NCBI GenBank assembly: GCA_016584495.1
Contig: WAID01000009.1
Span: forward strand, 1,178,001 to 1,242,000
Reading direction: 5' to 3'
DNA from: Celoporthe dispersa
Taxonomy: Eukaryota > Ascomycota > Sordariomycetes > Diaporthales > Cryphonectriaceae
DNA length: 64,000 nucleotides
Shown here: piece after piece, positions 12,434 to 24,220 of the stretch
How the letters are laid out: the number at the start of each line of letters is the position of its first letter
How positions within the stretch are numbered: the first letter of the stretch is position 1
The notes under the pieces: model-generated
The model's input: the letters and a program-made list of their open reading frames with translations, nothing else
Databases searched by the model: none
What the model was told of the DNA's origin: nothing
Position numbers and translations under genes: made by a program

Positions 12434-14406
12434 ATGGATGCGAACACGATTGAGGAGCTCAACAAGGTGCGCAAGGCTATGGGCCTGAAGCCCTTGCCCG
12501 TGCCCAACGCCACGCCCTCCGCGCCGTCCAAAGAAGCCACCAAACCCGACGATGAAGAGCCCGCAAGTACCATCGAGACGCGTGAGGCTGCAGCCGGCGA
12601 CAACTACCGGAGGGTCCTCGAGGCGGAAAAGACGAAGAGGGAGCGGGAGGCACGCCTTGCCGCCATCAAGAAGGAGCGAGAAAAGGCACAGCGCTTTGCG
12701 ACGCTGAAGGGCAAGGGGCTCGGCGACCTGGATGATGAGGGCGATGGCGACGCCAAGGCGTGGCTGAAGGGCATGAAGAAGAAGCAGAAGAAGATTGCCG
12801 AGGCGAGGAGACAGGACGAGGAGGCCGAGGCCGCCGCGAAGGCCGCCGCCCTGGCTGCCGAGTACTCCTCCAAAGACCTGGCCGGTGTCAAGGTCGGGCA
12901 CGACATGTCGACCTTCCTCGACGGCGACGACCAGATCCTCACGCTGAAGGACAATACCGTGCTGGATGATGACGACGAAGGGGACGAGCTCGAGAACCTG
13001 AACCTGCGGGAGCAGGAAAAGCTCAACGAGAGGCTGGACCTGAAGAAGAAGCGGCCCGTCTATGACCCCAACGATATCGACGAGACGGGTGAGCGCAGCA
13101 TCCTGGCCCAGTACGATGAAGAGATCAGCGGCAAGAAGAAAAAAGGCATTTACTTTGGACACGTCTGGCACGATTGGGGATCTGGCCGATATACTCGAGG
13201 GCCCTGCTGCCGGGAGGGGGGAGAGGAAGACGATTCAGAACTTGGACGTTGATATCATGAAGGATGCACCCGTCTCGGACTACCTGGATCTCTCGGAGAT
13301 CAAGGTCAAGAAGCCAAAGAAGAAGAAGAAGGCAAAGTCCACTCGCCAGCGGGATGACGAGGATGCCATGTTCTCAGCAGACCAGACGGCGACTGGTGAC
13401 GATGTGATGGACCTTGACCTGCCCGTAGCCAAGAAGCGGAAAGTCGCGGACGAGGCATTCGTGGACGACGACGATCTGCAGAACTCCCTGGCTCTTCAGA
13501 GGAGGCAGGCGCTCAAGAAGCAAAAGCGGATGCGACCACAAGACATCGCGAAGCAGCTCAAGGCAGAGGCAGAGCAGGACGCTGAGAACACCGACCAGGA
13601 TGGCGAGCAGGGTGGACTTGTCGTAGACGAGACGACCGAGTTCCTGAGCGCCATCAACAAGCCTGAGCTGGATGAGGGTGTGCGGCTCCGGAAGAAGTCG
13701 AAATCAAGAGACCCAGTCACCGCGATGGAGGCGGGCTCGTCGGATGAGGAGATGGAGAACGCGCCATATGTCGAGAGGGAATATGCCGAGAGAGACCCAT
13801 CTGAGGCTCCAGAGGACCTCACAACAACTGGGGTGGAGGAGGAAAAGTATGTCGCTCAGGGCCTGGGGGCGACGCTTGCACTACTCAAAGAACGGAACAT
13901 CATCGATGCGACCACTGAAGGTGCTCAGAAGAACGAGCACTTCCGGCATAGGGAGCTCTTCCTCGCCGAGCAGGCACGACTCATCGCCCAGGTCGACGAA
14001 GACGCCAAGAGGCAGCGCGAGCGGGGACCGAACCAGCGGCTTTCTGGACAGGCTTAGCGCGCGCGACCGGGAGGAGTATGCCCGCAAGCAGAACGCGGAC
14101 CGCGAGTTCAAGCTGTCGAGCATCCGAGCCAACCTCCTCAAGAAGTACAAGTTCAACGTGGAGCTCAAGTACGTGGACGACATGGGCCGCCACCTCAACC
14201 AGAAGGAGGCCTTCAAGGAGCTGTCGCACCAGTTCCACGGCAAGACGAGCGGCAAGGGCAAGACGGACAAGAAGTTGTCCAAGGTCGAGCAGGAGAAGCG
14301 CCGCATGGCCACGAGCATCTTTGACGCCAGCCAGGAGGCAGGCATTTCGAACGCCACGGCGCAGCAGACCAAGAAGCGGAAGGAGGCCGGCGTCAGGTTG
14401 GCTTAA
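12434..14406 (+). CDS. SNU66: Snu66/SART-1 family U4/U6.U5 tri-snRNP protein, about 656 aa, two apparent frameshifts
   Basis: Core spliceosome factor that joins and stabilises the tri-snRNP in the nucleus. The ATG at 12434 begins the conserved SART-1 N-terminus (IEELNKVRKAMGLKPLP). It continues through a long charged helix, VGHDMSTFLDGDDQILTLKDNTVLDD near residues 155-180, YDPNDIDETGERSILAQYDEE near 215-235, and then AFTLDTSGTIGDL. The C-terminal block (FLDRLSARDREEY, then KYKFNVELKYVDDMGR and LSHQFHGKTSGKGK) is characteristic of the family. Reading needs two corrections: one extra A in the A6 run at 13139-13144 and one extra G in the G4 run at 14023-14026. After both the gene is exactly 657 codons. 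No intron signals fit either site, and splicing factors of this kind are essential, so assembly error is the likeliest cause. It is convergent with the gene at 14936-18923. Confidence 0.92.
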
Positions 14407-14935
14407 GCTGGCGGGAAGGAAGAAGAAAAGAGGGGGAGGCGGACTAATCGGATGGCTGGCTGTATCGATAGACTGCGATGGGGAATTTAAAAGGTGGTTC
14501 TACCCTGCCTCGTGGCAACTTTCCGTCCAAACGAGATACTTGTGCTGACACCATGAGAGTCTAGCTCCAGCTGGGCAGGTGAGAAAATCCCTATGTGATG
14601 TGAGATACTAACACCTCTTTTTGAAAGACCATTTAACCTTTTGGTGCGTGTGCCTCTCCGCCGAGGACGGTTCCTTGCTCCCCAACTACATGGCGCTCCC
14701 CTTGGTTGCTCTCTACGAGCACAAGTAGGCTATCATGGTGTATAGCGTTCAGTATCAAGTGATACATGCTAAATGTGTAAACCTCTTCCCCCCCCCCCCC
14801 AAGAAGATAATGCCACCTTCAACCTGAAGCGTTTGGTTAGGCCCATAGATCCATCACAGAAAGATTCATCATTCTTGAGTTTTACTGCTATATAATACAT
14901 CCAAAAGTCTCGAAAAGCGAGCTCATTACATTAGT
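14407..14935. other. convergent 3' intergenic region
   Basis: Short AT-richer spacer between two convergent genes, with a C13 homopolymer at 14788-14800. Nothing else recognised. Confidence 0.5.
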
Positions 14936-17900
14936 TCACCACGCAGTACGCTTTGAACGCGTCTTCTCTTTCCACCGAAGAGCCCTCTCCCTCACGACAC
15001 TAGAGTGAGAAGCCTCCCATTCCCTCAGGCGCTCGGCTACTCGATCCCTGAAGTCTTTCTTGTCTTTGCAGCCCTCAAAGAGTTTCATTGCTACCTCCAC
15101 CTTGACCAAATCCAGCGCCTGCTGTGCCTGGTACAAGACGCTGCCCTCGGCCTTTACCCTCACACGGAGCTTGCCGAGTTCATATGCGACCTTGAACCTC
15201 TCTTCTTGACTTCCGAGCAACCCTAGGACGGTACAGATATCACCGGCCATGTCGAAGCAGCGGAAGATCTGGCCTTCTTCCTCCTGCAGTTGAGCCAGGA
15301 GGAGGTCCGCAAGCTGGTCAACAAAAGCTCGGTAGCTCTCATCTGTATCGCCCGCGGCCGGGAATGAGAGAAGCCAAAGGTGCTGCCTGAATGTCGATGG
15401 GAGGTTGTAGATTTTCTCCTGGCCCTTCCTCGTCCTGACCTGTTGGATGATGTGCCGCACAACGACCCCTTCCTTCTCTCGCCATTGAGCATGTCTTTCG
15501 GGGCTCGGAATCACCCTCGACGTGGGAGCCAGTGCCGTCATGAATTCTTCCCAGGCGCCAGCAAGATTCTGATAATTATCCAGATATAGTGTCGCGTGCT
15601 GACATATGCTGTCTAGGAGGGGGTGGAAATCCACGCGCAGATGGGAATCCCATTTGACGTTCAGGATCTGCAGCAGAATCGCCGTCTCGGACTCTCTGAA
15701 TGGACGAAGAGGAAGGTCGTAGGCAGAAACCCACTGCATGGCATCGAGGCTCCCTGGTACCTCTGCTTGTAGCACCGAGTTGAACTGCTTTACCTGAGGC
15801 TTGGGAGCAATAAGGTACAGGGCGTATTCGTTGAAGTCCTGTAGCAGAGAAGTGGCGACAAGCGGGTAGTGAGAAGCAAGAACGACACTCCAGGCAGACG
15901 GCACCAGCGGAGCGAGTGGGACGTCTCTTGAGGAGAAAGGGGCTTTGTGCTTGGCGAGGAAGAGGTCAACCCAGCGACCGTGCTGGATCTGAGATGTCCG
16001 GATCGTGGGAAGAATGATGCGTTCGACAAAGGCAGACTGCATGATCTTCAGCCCAGGGTATCTTCGGCCATCTGCAGCCGACAACAAAGCCTCCATGAGG
16101 GCCGGCAGGGGCCTTCGAGGCCAGCCGAAGTCGTCGATCAGAGGCCAGCCAATGGCTCCAGTGGCTTCAGCCTCCGCCCAGTCTTCGGGTCTCGGAGGAC
16201 GCCGTTCGTTGATGCTTCCCGCTACGGGAACGACCTTCTCCAAAGCAGACAGGATGTCGTTGATGGTTTCGTTGTCCGCCCAGTCGTCTTGCGCCTCGAT
16301 GCATAAGCTGTCAAGCAGGGCGAGAAGGCTGTGGAGCGCGGCGAGGCGGACATCCCGGTGCTGGGCGATCGTGAGCAGCTCGATCAAGATCTCGACGGCT
16401 GACTCGCGCGAGACGAACTCGGCATTGTTGAGGAGCTGGGCGAGATATTTCACGGTGGTGACCTTCACGATAGACTGCGGCGGCGCATGTTCCGGCCGCG
16501 CAGCCTCGCCGACCTTGACGTATGCCTGTTCCTCCAGCTTCTCGCCAATGGCCTTGGCGAGATTCAAGAGACGGCATGCGCCTCTCTCGCCTTGAGCTTC
16601 TTCAGGAAAGCGACGGAGAGAAGCTTTCGGTGCCATGCACTGGCATCGGGGCGGTCCATGATGGTCTGCACGAGAAGTCGCGATGCAAGCGCGGGCGTGT
16701 CGCCTCTGGCCAGCATGACCACGGCTTCGTACGACATCTTCTCTAGCATCTCGTCCTTGCTCGTGCGGTCCTGGATGTTTTTGTGTCCGGCGCCCAGCTG
16801 AAGGAGGTCGCCTGTGGCCTCTGCGAGCAGGGCTGGGCCTGACGCCTTGAGCAGGTCCATGATCGGCCCTGTTATCTGGTCGAGCAGCTCATGATCCAGC
16901 CACCGAATGGTAGACAGAAGCTCCTTCCATACCATCGAATGGGCTTCGTCCCGTCTGACGTTGAGCTTCTCCCGCAAACAGGCCATGCGCGATACTCGCA
17001 ACTTGTAGACAGATTGAAACAGCTCCTTGACATACCACCAGTCAGACTCTTGATAGGACGGCGACCTCTTGGCCATGCGGTACGTTTCGTACAATATCTT
17101 CAGTATACCATCGGCCTTGCTTATGGAGTCTCTGGCTGAGCTCAAAGTTAAAGAACCCGTCGACCTTGAAGAGGCAAGGTCAAAAGCCTCGGGGTCCGGC
17201 ATGGCCGAGAGCAGCTGGACTCCTTCGTCTGTGAGCAACGACTGGCGGCCAACGATTTTCCGAAGAGTCAGCGGGTCCTGCACGAAGCGCTGCTGCCAGT
17301 GGACAGTATCGCTATAGCTGTCCAGATCCCCAAGGGCTATCGCGTAAGAGACGGCGGCCTGTGCGAACATGGCCCTGTCCGCCTGGTCCCTGGACACCGC
17401 CGCCCGCCTTCGCAGGTCGTTGATAGCGAGCTTCGCCTTCTGCTGGACGTCAGGGTCGTGGCGCTGGAGGAGGGTCAATAGCAGGTCCACGTTGAAGTTC
17501 TTCTGCGAGGCCACCTCTTGGATGCCGAGGATAGAAGTGCCGAATCGGGAGTGGAGGAAGTTGAAGCCAGGGTTGGCCTGGCAGAGCTTCTTCAACAGCT
17601 CTATTCTCCTCCCGGCCTCGACGTGGCCGAAGACCTCGCGCGGCCAAGACTGCTTGGCAAGCGGCGCAAGACTCTCGTCCGTGAAGATATCCACACCCTT
17701 TTCAGGGACATGAAGACAGTACAGGCGGAGGAGGCGCGGTCTCAGCTCCTCATCGACGTCTCGTGACGCATCGAGATAGGCATGAAGGACGCCGCGCGGG
17801 GATACAGCCAGCCCGAGCTGCATGCCGAGCACCACGAGGTCTTCGTACAAGTCGGGCCTCTTCTTCCACCCACGTAGGACGATGACCCACAGCCGACGCG

Positions 17901-18923
17901 CCCCGTCTCTGGACACGTCTGGGTTCTTGGCCAGGATGTCCAGGCCGAGCTTGACCAGGTCGTGGATCTCGAGGCGCAGGTTGTCGTCTCTGATCCTCTT
18001 CCTGACCAAGCGGTCCACGATAGGAAGCAGGATGTCCAGCTCGTCAACTCGGCCCCATCGCCGGTCGGGAATTTTCCCCTCCAGCCGTCCATGCAGGGCC
18101 TCGATGGCGAACTCCCTGTCCATGTGCAGGAACGTCCTGTGAACCGTATTCTCCTCCTCGGATGTATCATCACCAAACAGATGCCTATGTGCACGGCGCC
18201 TGAACAAGGCCTCGTGGCTCCGTATCAGCTTCGGCATGTCTCGCCACCTGAAGAGCGGGTTGGACTGGTCGCGAGCGTCTATCACTTCCTCGACGAACTG
18301 AGAAGAACAGGCCGGCAGCATCTTGGCGTAGAGATGCTGCAGGGGCCGCCTGTCGCTGCTCCGAACATCTGGAGGAGAGTCGTAGACGCCAGGCAGGAGA
18401 GCCCGCAGGAGGTCCTGAACGGCCTTCTCGCGGTCGCTGGACCTCAGGCCACGGCGGGTGCGGCTGATTGCGTTGCAGAGTGCTTTGACATTGGCGACAC
18501 AGATCTCGGAGAAGATCCGGACGAGGAGCTGGGTGTTCCCTAGTACTTCCCATAAGGACTGGTTGCGCCTGGAGGGAAGCCTGCCTAATTTTCGGATCGC
18601 TGCTGCGGAGATGAAGGCGTTGGACTCGCATTGCAGGCTCATTGCCAGGACATCGGGGTGTCGAGACCAAGAGATAAAGACTCTGTGACAGTAATTAGTT
18701 AGTCTTGTTGTTGACCTTATCCTGCGGAGACATGGAGCATAGTTGCTTACCTGAAAACGAGAGGCTCGACGAGTCCTTTTTCGGTAGCATCCATGAGTGC
18801 CTTACCGATGACGATGTCATCGTATCCCCCTGAACCTGCACGCAGTCCATTGAGGTATCGAACGACTTCTTCGCCCTTGACAGCTCCCTGGACCCGGGAG
18901 GTGTCGAGAATGGTCGTGGTCAT
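14936..18923 (-). CDS. large conserved helical (HEAT-like) fungal protein, about 1,306 aa, two apparent frameshifts
   Basis: I read one gene: exon 1 from ATG 18923 to 18752, intron 18751-18683 (69 bp, GTAAGC to CACAG), exon 2 from 18682 to the stop at 14936. Exon 1 encodes MTTTILDTSRVQGAVKGEEV onwards, and the exon junction yields a VFISWSRHPDVLA segment. The rest is almost entirely amphipathic helix (for example LDILLPIVDRLVRKRIRDD, VKVTTVKYLAQLLNNAEF, AALHSLLALLDSL), suggesting an alpha-solenoid of HEAT/ARM type. There is no signal peptide, membrane span or catalytic motif. Two one-base corrections are needed: a missing base at the T4 run 18778-18781 (restores an EKGLVEPLVF-like reading before the intron) and one near 16575 (joins KLKARE to RLLNLAKAIGEKLEEQ). 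With both, the coding length is 1,307 codons. Scaffold or adaptor role is only inferred; I do not recognise the family. Confidence 0.75.
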
Positions 18924-19607
18924 GATAGCGAGCTGTGTGCGCCGTGCTCTCTAACTAACGACCGGCAATTAATGTTCGATGCCGTTGAACATGTGCGATT
19001 ATATAAAAATCCAACAGGTAGAGGAGAAGTGGTTGAGAACAAGAGCTCGAGGATGGCAGGATGGGATAATCTGGGATGAGTCAGTCGTCCCTAAATACCT
19101 GAAAAATGAAAAGGAAGATTTATACCTGTCTCCTCGCTGGCAGAGGCGCAGCAGCAAATACGAAGAGTCATACCGATGTTGCTGCAGAATATTATGTAAT
19201 CTCACGATGTCCAGGAATAGTAAAATACGGACCAATATTTGGCCTCAAGACTCGTAAGTTATGCTGATTTAGGAAATGCGGAGTAAAGTGCTATCTATAT
19301 AGTGTAGACCTATTGATTCATGTCCGAGTAGGTCGTCTCTGATTGCACCAGAGTCTGGTAGAGGAATTTGCAATTCGAATAATTAAACGTCAAGTGATGT
19401 TATATTTTTGGACATGAGTCTTTTCCAAAATAATTTCCCCAAGAGTAAGTCTATTTCTCTGTATATTCTGACTGATGACCTATCTCTAAACTCCAAAAGC
19501 TCACTCTGCGTAGATATGCCTTTATTGCCTTCGTTCTATGATCGGTGCCAGCATCATGATCATCATCGTCCTCTATCTCTCATCCCATTCCTCAGGTGAC
19601 TTCCTAC
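18924..19607. other. AT-rich gene-free region
   Basis: Noticeably more AT-rich than the flanking genes, with many stops in all frames. It contains the promoter of the leftward gene starting at 18923. No gene or repeat recognised. Confidence 0.45.
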
Positions 19608-20246
19608 CTAGTAGGTAGACATCGCTCTCAAGGGAAGCGGCAGTATCCAAGCTAGCACTGGTAGCAGCAGCATACCAGGCGGTGCTCCTCCACCTCCCTG
19701 GTCGTACAAGGCGGGAAGGGCGAAGAAGTTCTCCTCGTCCTCCCTGGGGAATCGGCCCATGCCCAGCTCATCAGCCATGGCATTGCCGTAGTAAATCGTC
19801 TCGTTCCTGCGCTGGATCCTGGCCATCTTCTCGCCGATACAGCTGATACTGTCAGAAGGCGCAGGGGATGCGCAGTTCCAGTTCTGGTACCAGTCGTCGT
19901 CGGACGGGCAGGTGCTGCCCTTCTCAGAGGGAAGATACATGTCACACTTGTCCATCCGGTCCCAGAACCTACCATTCTCATTGTCAGCGGTGTTGTAGTA
20001 CTGCTCAACGCTGACGGGGTGGTAGCCAGCAGCAGCAGAGGGGTGGCGGTAGGGCTCATCCGCGGTCTTGGGCTGCGCGAGGGAGGACGAGAGCATCTCG
20101 TTGCAGACGTCGGTGAAGGTGACCTTGGGGAAGACAGCCTGGAGCTCTATGTGGATCTCCTGCAGGCTCGCACCGCCAGCCCGAAGGTTCTCGACCATCT
20201 TGCTGAAGGCCTGCTTGGCCATCAAAGTCATCTGTGTGCTCGCCAT
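19608..20246 (-). CDS. hypothetical protein, 212 aa
   Basis: The reading frame opens upstream to 20378, but the ATG at 20246 (MASTQMTLMAKQAF) is the more likely start because the upstream part is Thr/Gln-rich and leader-like. The N-terminal 60 residues are helical (QAFSKMVENLRAGGASLQEI, VFPKVTFTDVCNEML). The middle has Tyr/Asn/Trp-rich segments with four Cys (KCDMYLPS, STCPSDDDWYQNWNC, SISCIGEKM), which could be disulphides or a metal site. The C-terminus is hydrophobic (GMLLLPVLAWILPLPL), long enough to anchor in or associate with a membrane. No signal peptide. Family not recognised; looks lineage-restricted. Confidence 0.6.
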   Translation of the reverse strand: MASTQMTLMAKQAFSKMVENLRAGGASLQEIHIELQAVFPKVTFTDVCNEMLSSSLAQPKTADEPYRHPSAAAGYHPVSVEQYYNTADNENGRFWDRMDKCDMYLPSEKGSTCPSDDDWYQNWNCASPAPSDSISCIGEKMARIQRRNETIYYGNAMADELGMGRFPREDEENFFALPALYDQGGGGAPPGMLLLPVLAWILPLPLRAMSTY

Positions 20247-20960
20247 GGCGGAAGAGTAGCTGGTTATGGGGAGGTCAGTCTGGCGCTGATGAGGTAGATA
20301 TCTGAGATATGTTTCTGTTTGTGTAGAAGTTGTCTGAGTCTCAGAGATGTGTGGGATGAAACCTCTCAATGCTGTCAAATGGGCCGAGAGTCGAGTATAT
20401 ATAGCTATGCCAGTACTGACCCAGGCTGCGGTGTTGAACGCTCAGTTCAGTGATCAAGCCGACTGTTCATGTCCCCATTCATAAATCTGCCAATAACCTT
20501 ACAGTGTATAATATAGAGGCATTGTATAAACAACAGAGTAGAAATCCGATAATCCAACAACAAAGGGGATTAGTAACAGGTCAACTATGCAAAACAATAC
20601 ACCGCTCAACACAGCACAACATGTTCCATTGACCCTTTTATTCGAATCCTGGTTAAAATTTATAACAGTGAGACTCGTTTTTGAGAAGACACAAAGAGCT
20701 TAGATTGGAAATGGAGATTGCTCGGACCTTTTCCCCGTATAATCCTCTCGAAGGTAGAATTGGGTGACAACCTGTTATTAATGTATGATTATTAGGTCTC
20801 TTCCTAGGCTATGCATAGAATATGCTCCAAAATGTGAGCATGAGAACACAACAAAAATAAAGAAAAGAAAAGGAAGGAAAAAAAAATAATACATGCGTCA
20901 AACCTCTGCAAAAAAGATTCTCAAGAATCGAGCTTTGAGGCATAAACTTTCGGCTTCTAT
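20247..20960. other. AT-rich intergenic region
   Basis: Promoter of the leftward 212-aa gene plus the 3' flank of the gene ending at 20961. AT-rich, A-runs at 20855-20890. No gene recognised. Confidence 0.45.
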
Positions 20961-21837
20961 TCAGCCATGAGACTTCCGATCATGATGCTTCCGGCCATGA
21001 TGTGAGCGAGACGAAGAGGCATGATGACGGCTCTGCCTACTGCCCGACGAAGAAGAGGAGGCCTGGGAGCAGGAGGAGGAGGAGGAACAAGAATCGTACT
21101 GCTGCTGCTGCTGATAGAGGGCTGTCTGCGGTCCAGCATCCCCGAACTCGTCCTCCAGTCTCAGAGATGCACGCGAAGAGCGCCCGCCGCCGCTGTGCTC
21201 GCTCTCCCACCTGTCGCGAGCGTCAATCTTCTCCTCGATGGTGCCCTCCCACTTGGAAACGAAACCGGCAAAGTCCTCCCGGAGAGCAGACTCGGCCGCG
21301 TTATAAGGTCCTTGCAGGGTGGCCCTGTGGTACATGTCCTCGATCCCGTCCTTGTCGCGCTGCATGGCCATAATGTCGCTGTTGGTGAGGACGAACCCGT
21401 ATCTCTCCTGCCAGTCCTGGATATTCTGCTTGAGGCTGAGCAGCATCGCCCGTACGCCCATGAGGGTCTCGGTGCTGGTCCGCGTATCATTATCGCACGC
21501 AGGGCAGAAGCGACCGAGCCCCCGGACCGGAGAGGCCACCCACTTCCACGCGTCCGTCGGCTCGGTGGTTGACGAGGGCCTTGGGCAGACGGAACTGCCC
21601 CCTGCCCAGCGCTGGGCATCGCACCGCTCTATGACGATGTGTGCCTCCCATCCGCCCGGGAGCACCCATTGCCCGTGCCTCTTCCTGTTGTCCGGATGTC
21701 TGCACAGCGGATACGCTGGGTAGCTTTGTTTGTTATAGTCAGTTAAGAAGTTATGTTTTCATGTCAATTTGCTTTCTCCCAATAAGCTCCACACATTTCC
21801 ACATGGACTGGGTTTCGGCATACCGGTAATGGCACAT
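20961..21837 (-). CDS. Cys-containing hypothetical protein with Ser/His-rich tail, 258 aa, 14-nt first coding exon
   Basis: Exon 2 (21723-20961) is clearly coding but has no ATG at its 5' end. The frame runs upstream through YPAYPLCRHPDNRKRHGQW to an acceptor (AAAG at 21727-21724). A 14-nt exon at 21837-21824 supplies ATG and MCHY, with donor GTATGC at 21823 and an intron of 100 bp holding a TTAACTGAC branch-like motif. The joined length is exactly 259 codons. The N-terminal Cys/His pattern (CHYR, CRHP, IERC, CP, CPACD) may bind metal and resembles small fungal proteins with scattered Cys pairs. Residues about 80-160 are helical (LLSLKQNIQDWQERYGFVLTN). The tail is poly-Gln, then Ser, then basic His/Arg/Ser ending HHDRKSHG, suggestive of a nuclear protein. 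Function unknown. A GTG start at 21665 would be the alternative, less likely in a fungus. Confidence 0.6.
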
Positions 21838-23074
21838 CTCGGTGGTAAAGAAGACTACTTGATAGCCAGCCTCGAGTAGTAAAGTAATATTGTCGCATGA
21901 GCTGCACGCCAACTAGTCTGAATGATCGTGCATGTGGCGGTGTCCAGAACAGAAGCTTTTCGGGGACACGAAAGCCCAAAAGACGTGCTTTTTTGTCTAC
22001 AAGTAGAACGCAACATTGTGGTTCACTGCAGGAGTGACAGTCCTGTCTGCCGACGTGATACAAAAGGGCAGGTTGCCGACGGCCTCAGTGACTTACAGGC
22101 CACCACATTGTTGAGAAGGGATGATGCAGACCCTGAGGAGTGATTCGAATGCCATCTTTAAGGGCTAGAGATAATATGAGACAGCATTCTGTGGTCCGAG
22201 AAGAGACTCATGAGCGCGAGGTCTCTGGGAAGTTTAGGGGGAAGAAGAAAAACACTGCAAGAGATAAGTAGTATGGAGCACGGTAATGCGTGATCGTGGA
22301 TCTGGATCGAGACCATTGCTAGTATTGTTTGAGTCGTGGTCTCTATTAATAGGCCAAGATAGGGTGTACCTCGTATAATCGCACGAGTATTAATTATAGA
22401 CAAGTCCAGTCCGTATTGATGCGTGCTTCGAGTGAGTAAGCCGGGGCGACTGACAGCGACGGGAGCTAGGCTTGGCACGGCGACTCGACTGCCTGCGTAA
22501 AGATGACTGCAGATCCAGTGCTGGGTGTAACAATCATCTAAATAGGTGTTAATTATCTTGGGATCTTGACCTTTACGGACGGCCATGAGGGGGTCATTTA
22601 TTATGTGTCACACACCATATGGCCGAAGGCAACTTACCACGTATGAAAAAGACATTGTATTCTCCTGCAGTAAGAACAAACACAAAACCAGTGCTTCCAG
22701 TCTCGTATTGTCTTTCCAGAAGAATCACAGCGATATGGAGAGCAATAAGGTTGGAAGTGCTCCTCACAATGTGCAGAGTGAAGTGCTGCAAGAAGGAGAC
22801 CTTTGACAAATGAGGTTGCTGCTATTCACATCTATAATCCATCATATAAGCTGATTCAGCCGATGCTAGGATACACTCAGGCTCTCGGTTCAAGAGTCAC
22901 AGAAGAAAAGAGGAGGTGGGAGGTGTAGGGACAGGTTGTAATATACTTACATTTGTACCCACCCAGGTCAAGCAGGAAGATCAAACTCACCTAAAATCTC
23001 CCAAACTGCACTCACTCACCTACTTACTCACACCTAGGAAAACAAACAAACAAACAAACCCAAAAAAAAACACC
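21838..23074. other. 1.2-kb gene-free region
   Basis: Mixed sequence with no supported gene. A 142-codon frame at 22158-22586 (-) and several about 70-codon frames overlap without motifs. AAAC tetranucleotide repeat at 23040-23058 and an A9 run at 23062-23070. Confidence 0.45.
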
Positions 23075-23338
23075 TTAGGCCCACCCTTCCTCCATCTCAA
23101 CAGCAAGCCTGCCAAACTCCCGACAAAGCTGCTCCATGGCACTGCTGCCGTACCCGCCCCCACCAGGAGCAGGACGCGGCGTCCACTGGCGGACACGCAG
23201 GCTGTGGGCCTGCCCGTTTGCCTCTCGGACGGCGGCGGCGCGGTCGGGGAGCTCCCAGCGGTAGCTACCGGCCCGGGGGTAAGGCTTGACGTGCTGCAGC
23301 TCGTGGTGGCTGGAGTTGGGTGTGTTGGTGGTCGACAT
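23075..23338 (-). CDS. small hypothetical protein, 87 aa
   Basis: ATG at 23338 begins MSTTNTPNSSHHELQHVKPY; the stop is at 23075. The composition is hydrophilic and protein-like: YRWELPDRAAAVREANGQ in the middle and MEQLCREFGRLAVEMEEGW at the C-terminus, the latter an amphipathic helix. Codon use is GC-rich like neighbouring genes. No known domain. It could be a short fungal-specific protein; it could also be spurious. Confidence 0.5.
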   Translation of the reverse strand: MSTTNTPNSSHHELQHVKPYPRAGSYRWELPDRAAAVREANGQAHSLRVRQWTPRPAPGGGGYGSSAMEQLCREFGRLAVEMEEGWA

Positions 23339-23827
23339 CTTGGACGCTGGAACCGGACTCTTTTGGCGCGGGTTACTGGAAAGATTCTCTGTGGGCAAGA
23401 AATGGTTTCAGCAATGCGGCGTCTAGATGGCCATGATGGAAGGCTCGTCTTGCAAAAGAACTTCAGCGGATCCAATGCCGCGTTTTGTATTCGATAAATT
23501 TTTTCGCCCATCGGTTTCCAACCGAATTGTTCTCTGGAAACGCCTTTATGAAATCAATAAATGTTGCCTTGACCCCCTTTTTTCAGCAAAGGCATGGTGG
23601 TCCATGCCGTGTCTTTGACCCCTTGACCTTCAGAGTACAATGCGATGCCTTGTTGTCATGTATCCGGAGATCCAACAAAGCCCAGCTCGGACCTTCAGCA
23701 CCTCTTGCGCGCTGGGATGATGTGATCTCTCGGTATGTACGGCGGTTCATCCCTGGAAATACCGCCTGTTTCTGTTTCGGCCCCGAAACGCCACATCGTC
23801 CTGTGCATCGTCTTTTCCCCCTGCCCT

Positions 23828-24220
23828 TCACTCCTCCACCGGCACCTTCCCAGGCCTCGACATCAAAACCTCCCTATAGCTCCGGGCCAGTTCCCCATGC
23901 CGAGTTGAAACCCACCAGGTAAACAACCCCGCCAGAACAAAAGCCCCAACCCAGATCACCACCAGCTTCTTGGACCGCCGAGGCGGCCGCGCGTAGGGAC
24001 TCCAGAACCTGCCCATCGATGATGTGGACGGGGGAGATGTCTTGGTATCCCTCCTGCTGCCTCTGTTCTTCTTGGGAGTGTAGGTGTTGTTGCTGGTGTA
24101 GGGGTGGTGGTATCCAGGCCTCGGTAGGGTGCTGTCCTTGCTGCTGCCGCCCGGGGTCGTTCGGGTGCGCGTGTCTCTTATCAGGGAGAGGGGGAGCTTG
24201 GTGAGCTGTTGTGGGGGCAT
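23828..24220 (-). CDS. small single-pass membrane protein, 130 aa
   Basis: ATG at 24220. The N-terminal 75 residues are basic and Thr/Pro/Ser-rich (disordered). They are followed by a conserved-looking SMGRFWSPYARPPRRSKKLV stretch and a clear transmembrane helix (VVIWVGAFVLAGLFTWWV, about residues 85-103) preceded by Arg/Lys. The short C-terminal tail HGELARSYREVLM is helical. The positive-inside rule puts the long N-terminus in the cytosol. Family not recognised; a membrane-anchored adaptor would fit. Confidence 0.6.
   Translation of the reverse strand: MPPQQLTKLPLSLIRDTRTRTTPGGSSKDSTLPRPGYHHPYTSNNTYTPKKNRGSRRDTKTSPPSTSSMGRFWSPYARPPRRSKKLVVIWVGAFVLAGLFTWWVSTRHGELARSYREVLMSRPGKVPVEE

Noticed and set aside
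16564..18642. Two separate genes at 14936-16636 and 16564-18642
   Set aside because: They overlap by a few codons, continue one another in character (KLKARE into LLNLAKAIGEKL), and sum to a clean multiple of three as one gene.
22158..22586. 142-codon frame on the - strand
   Set aside because: No domain, odd composition, AT-rich context, no neighbouring exon signals.
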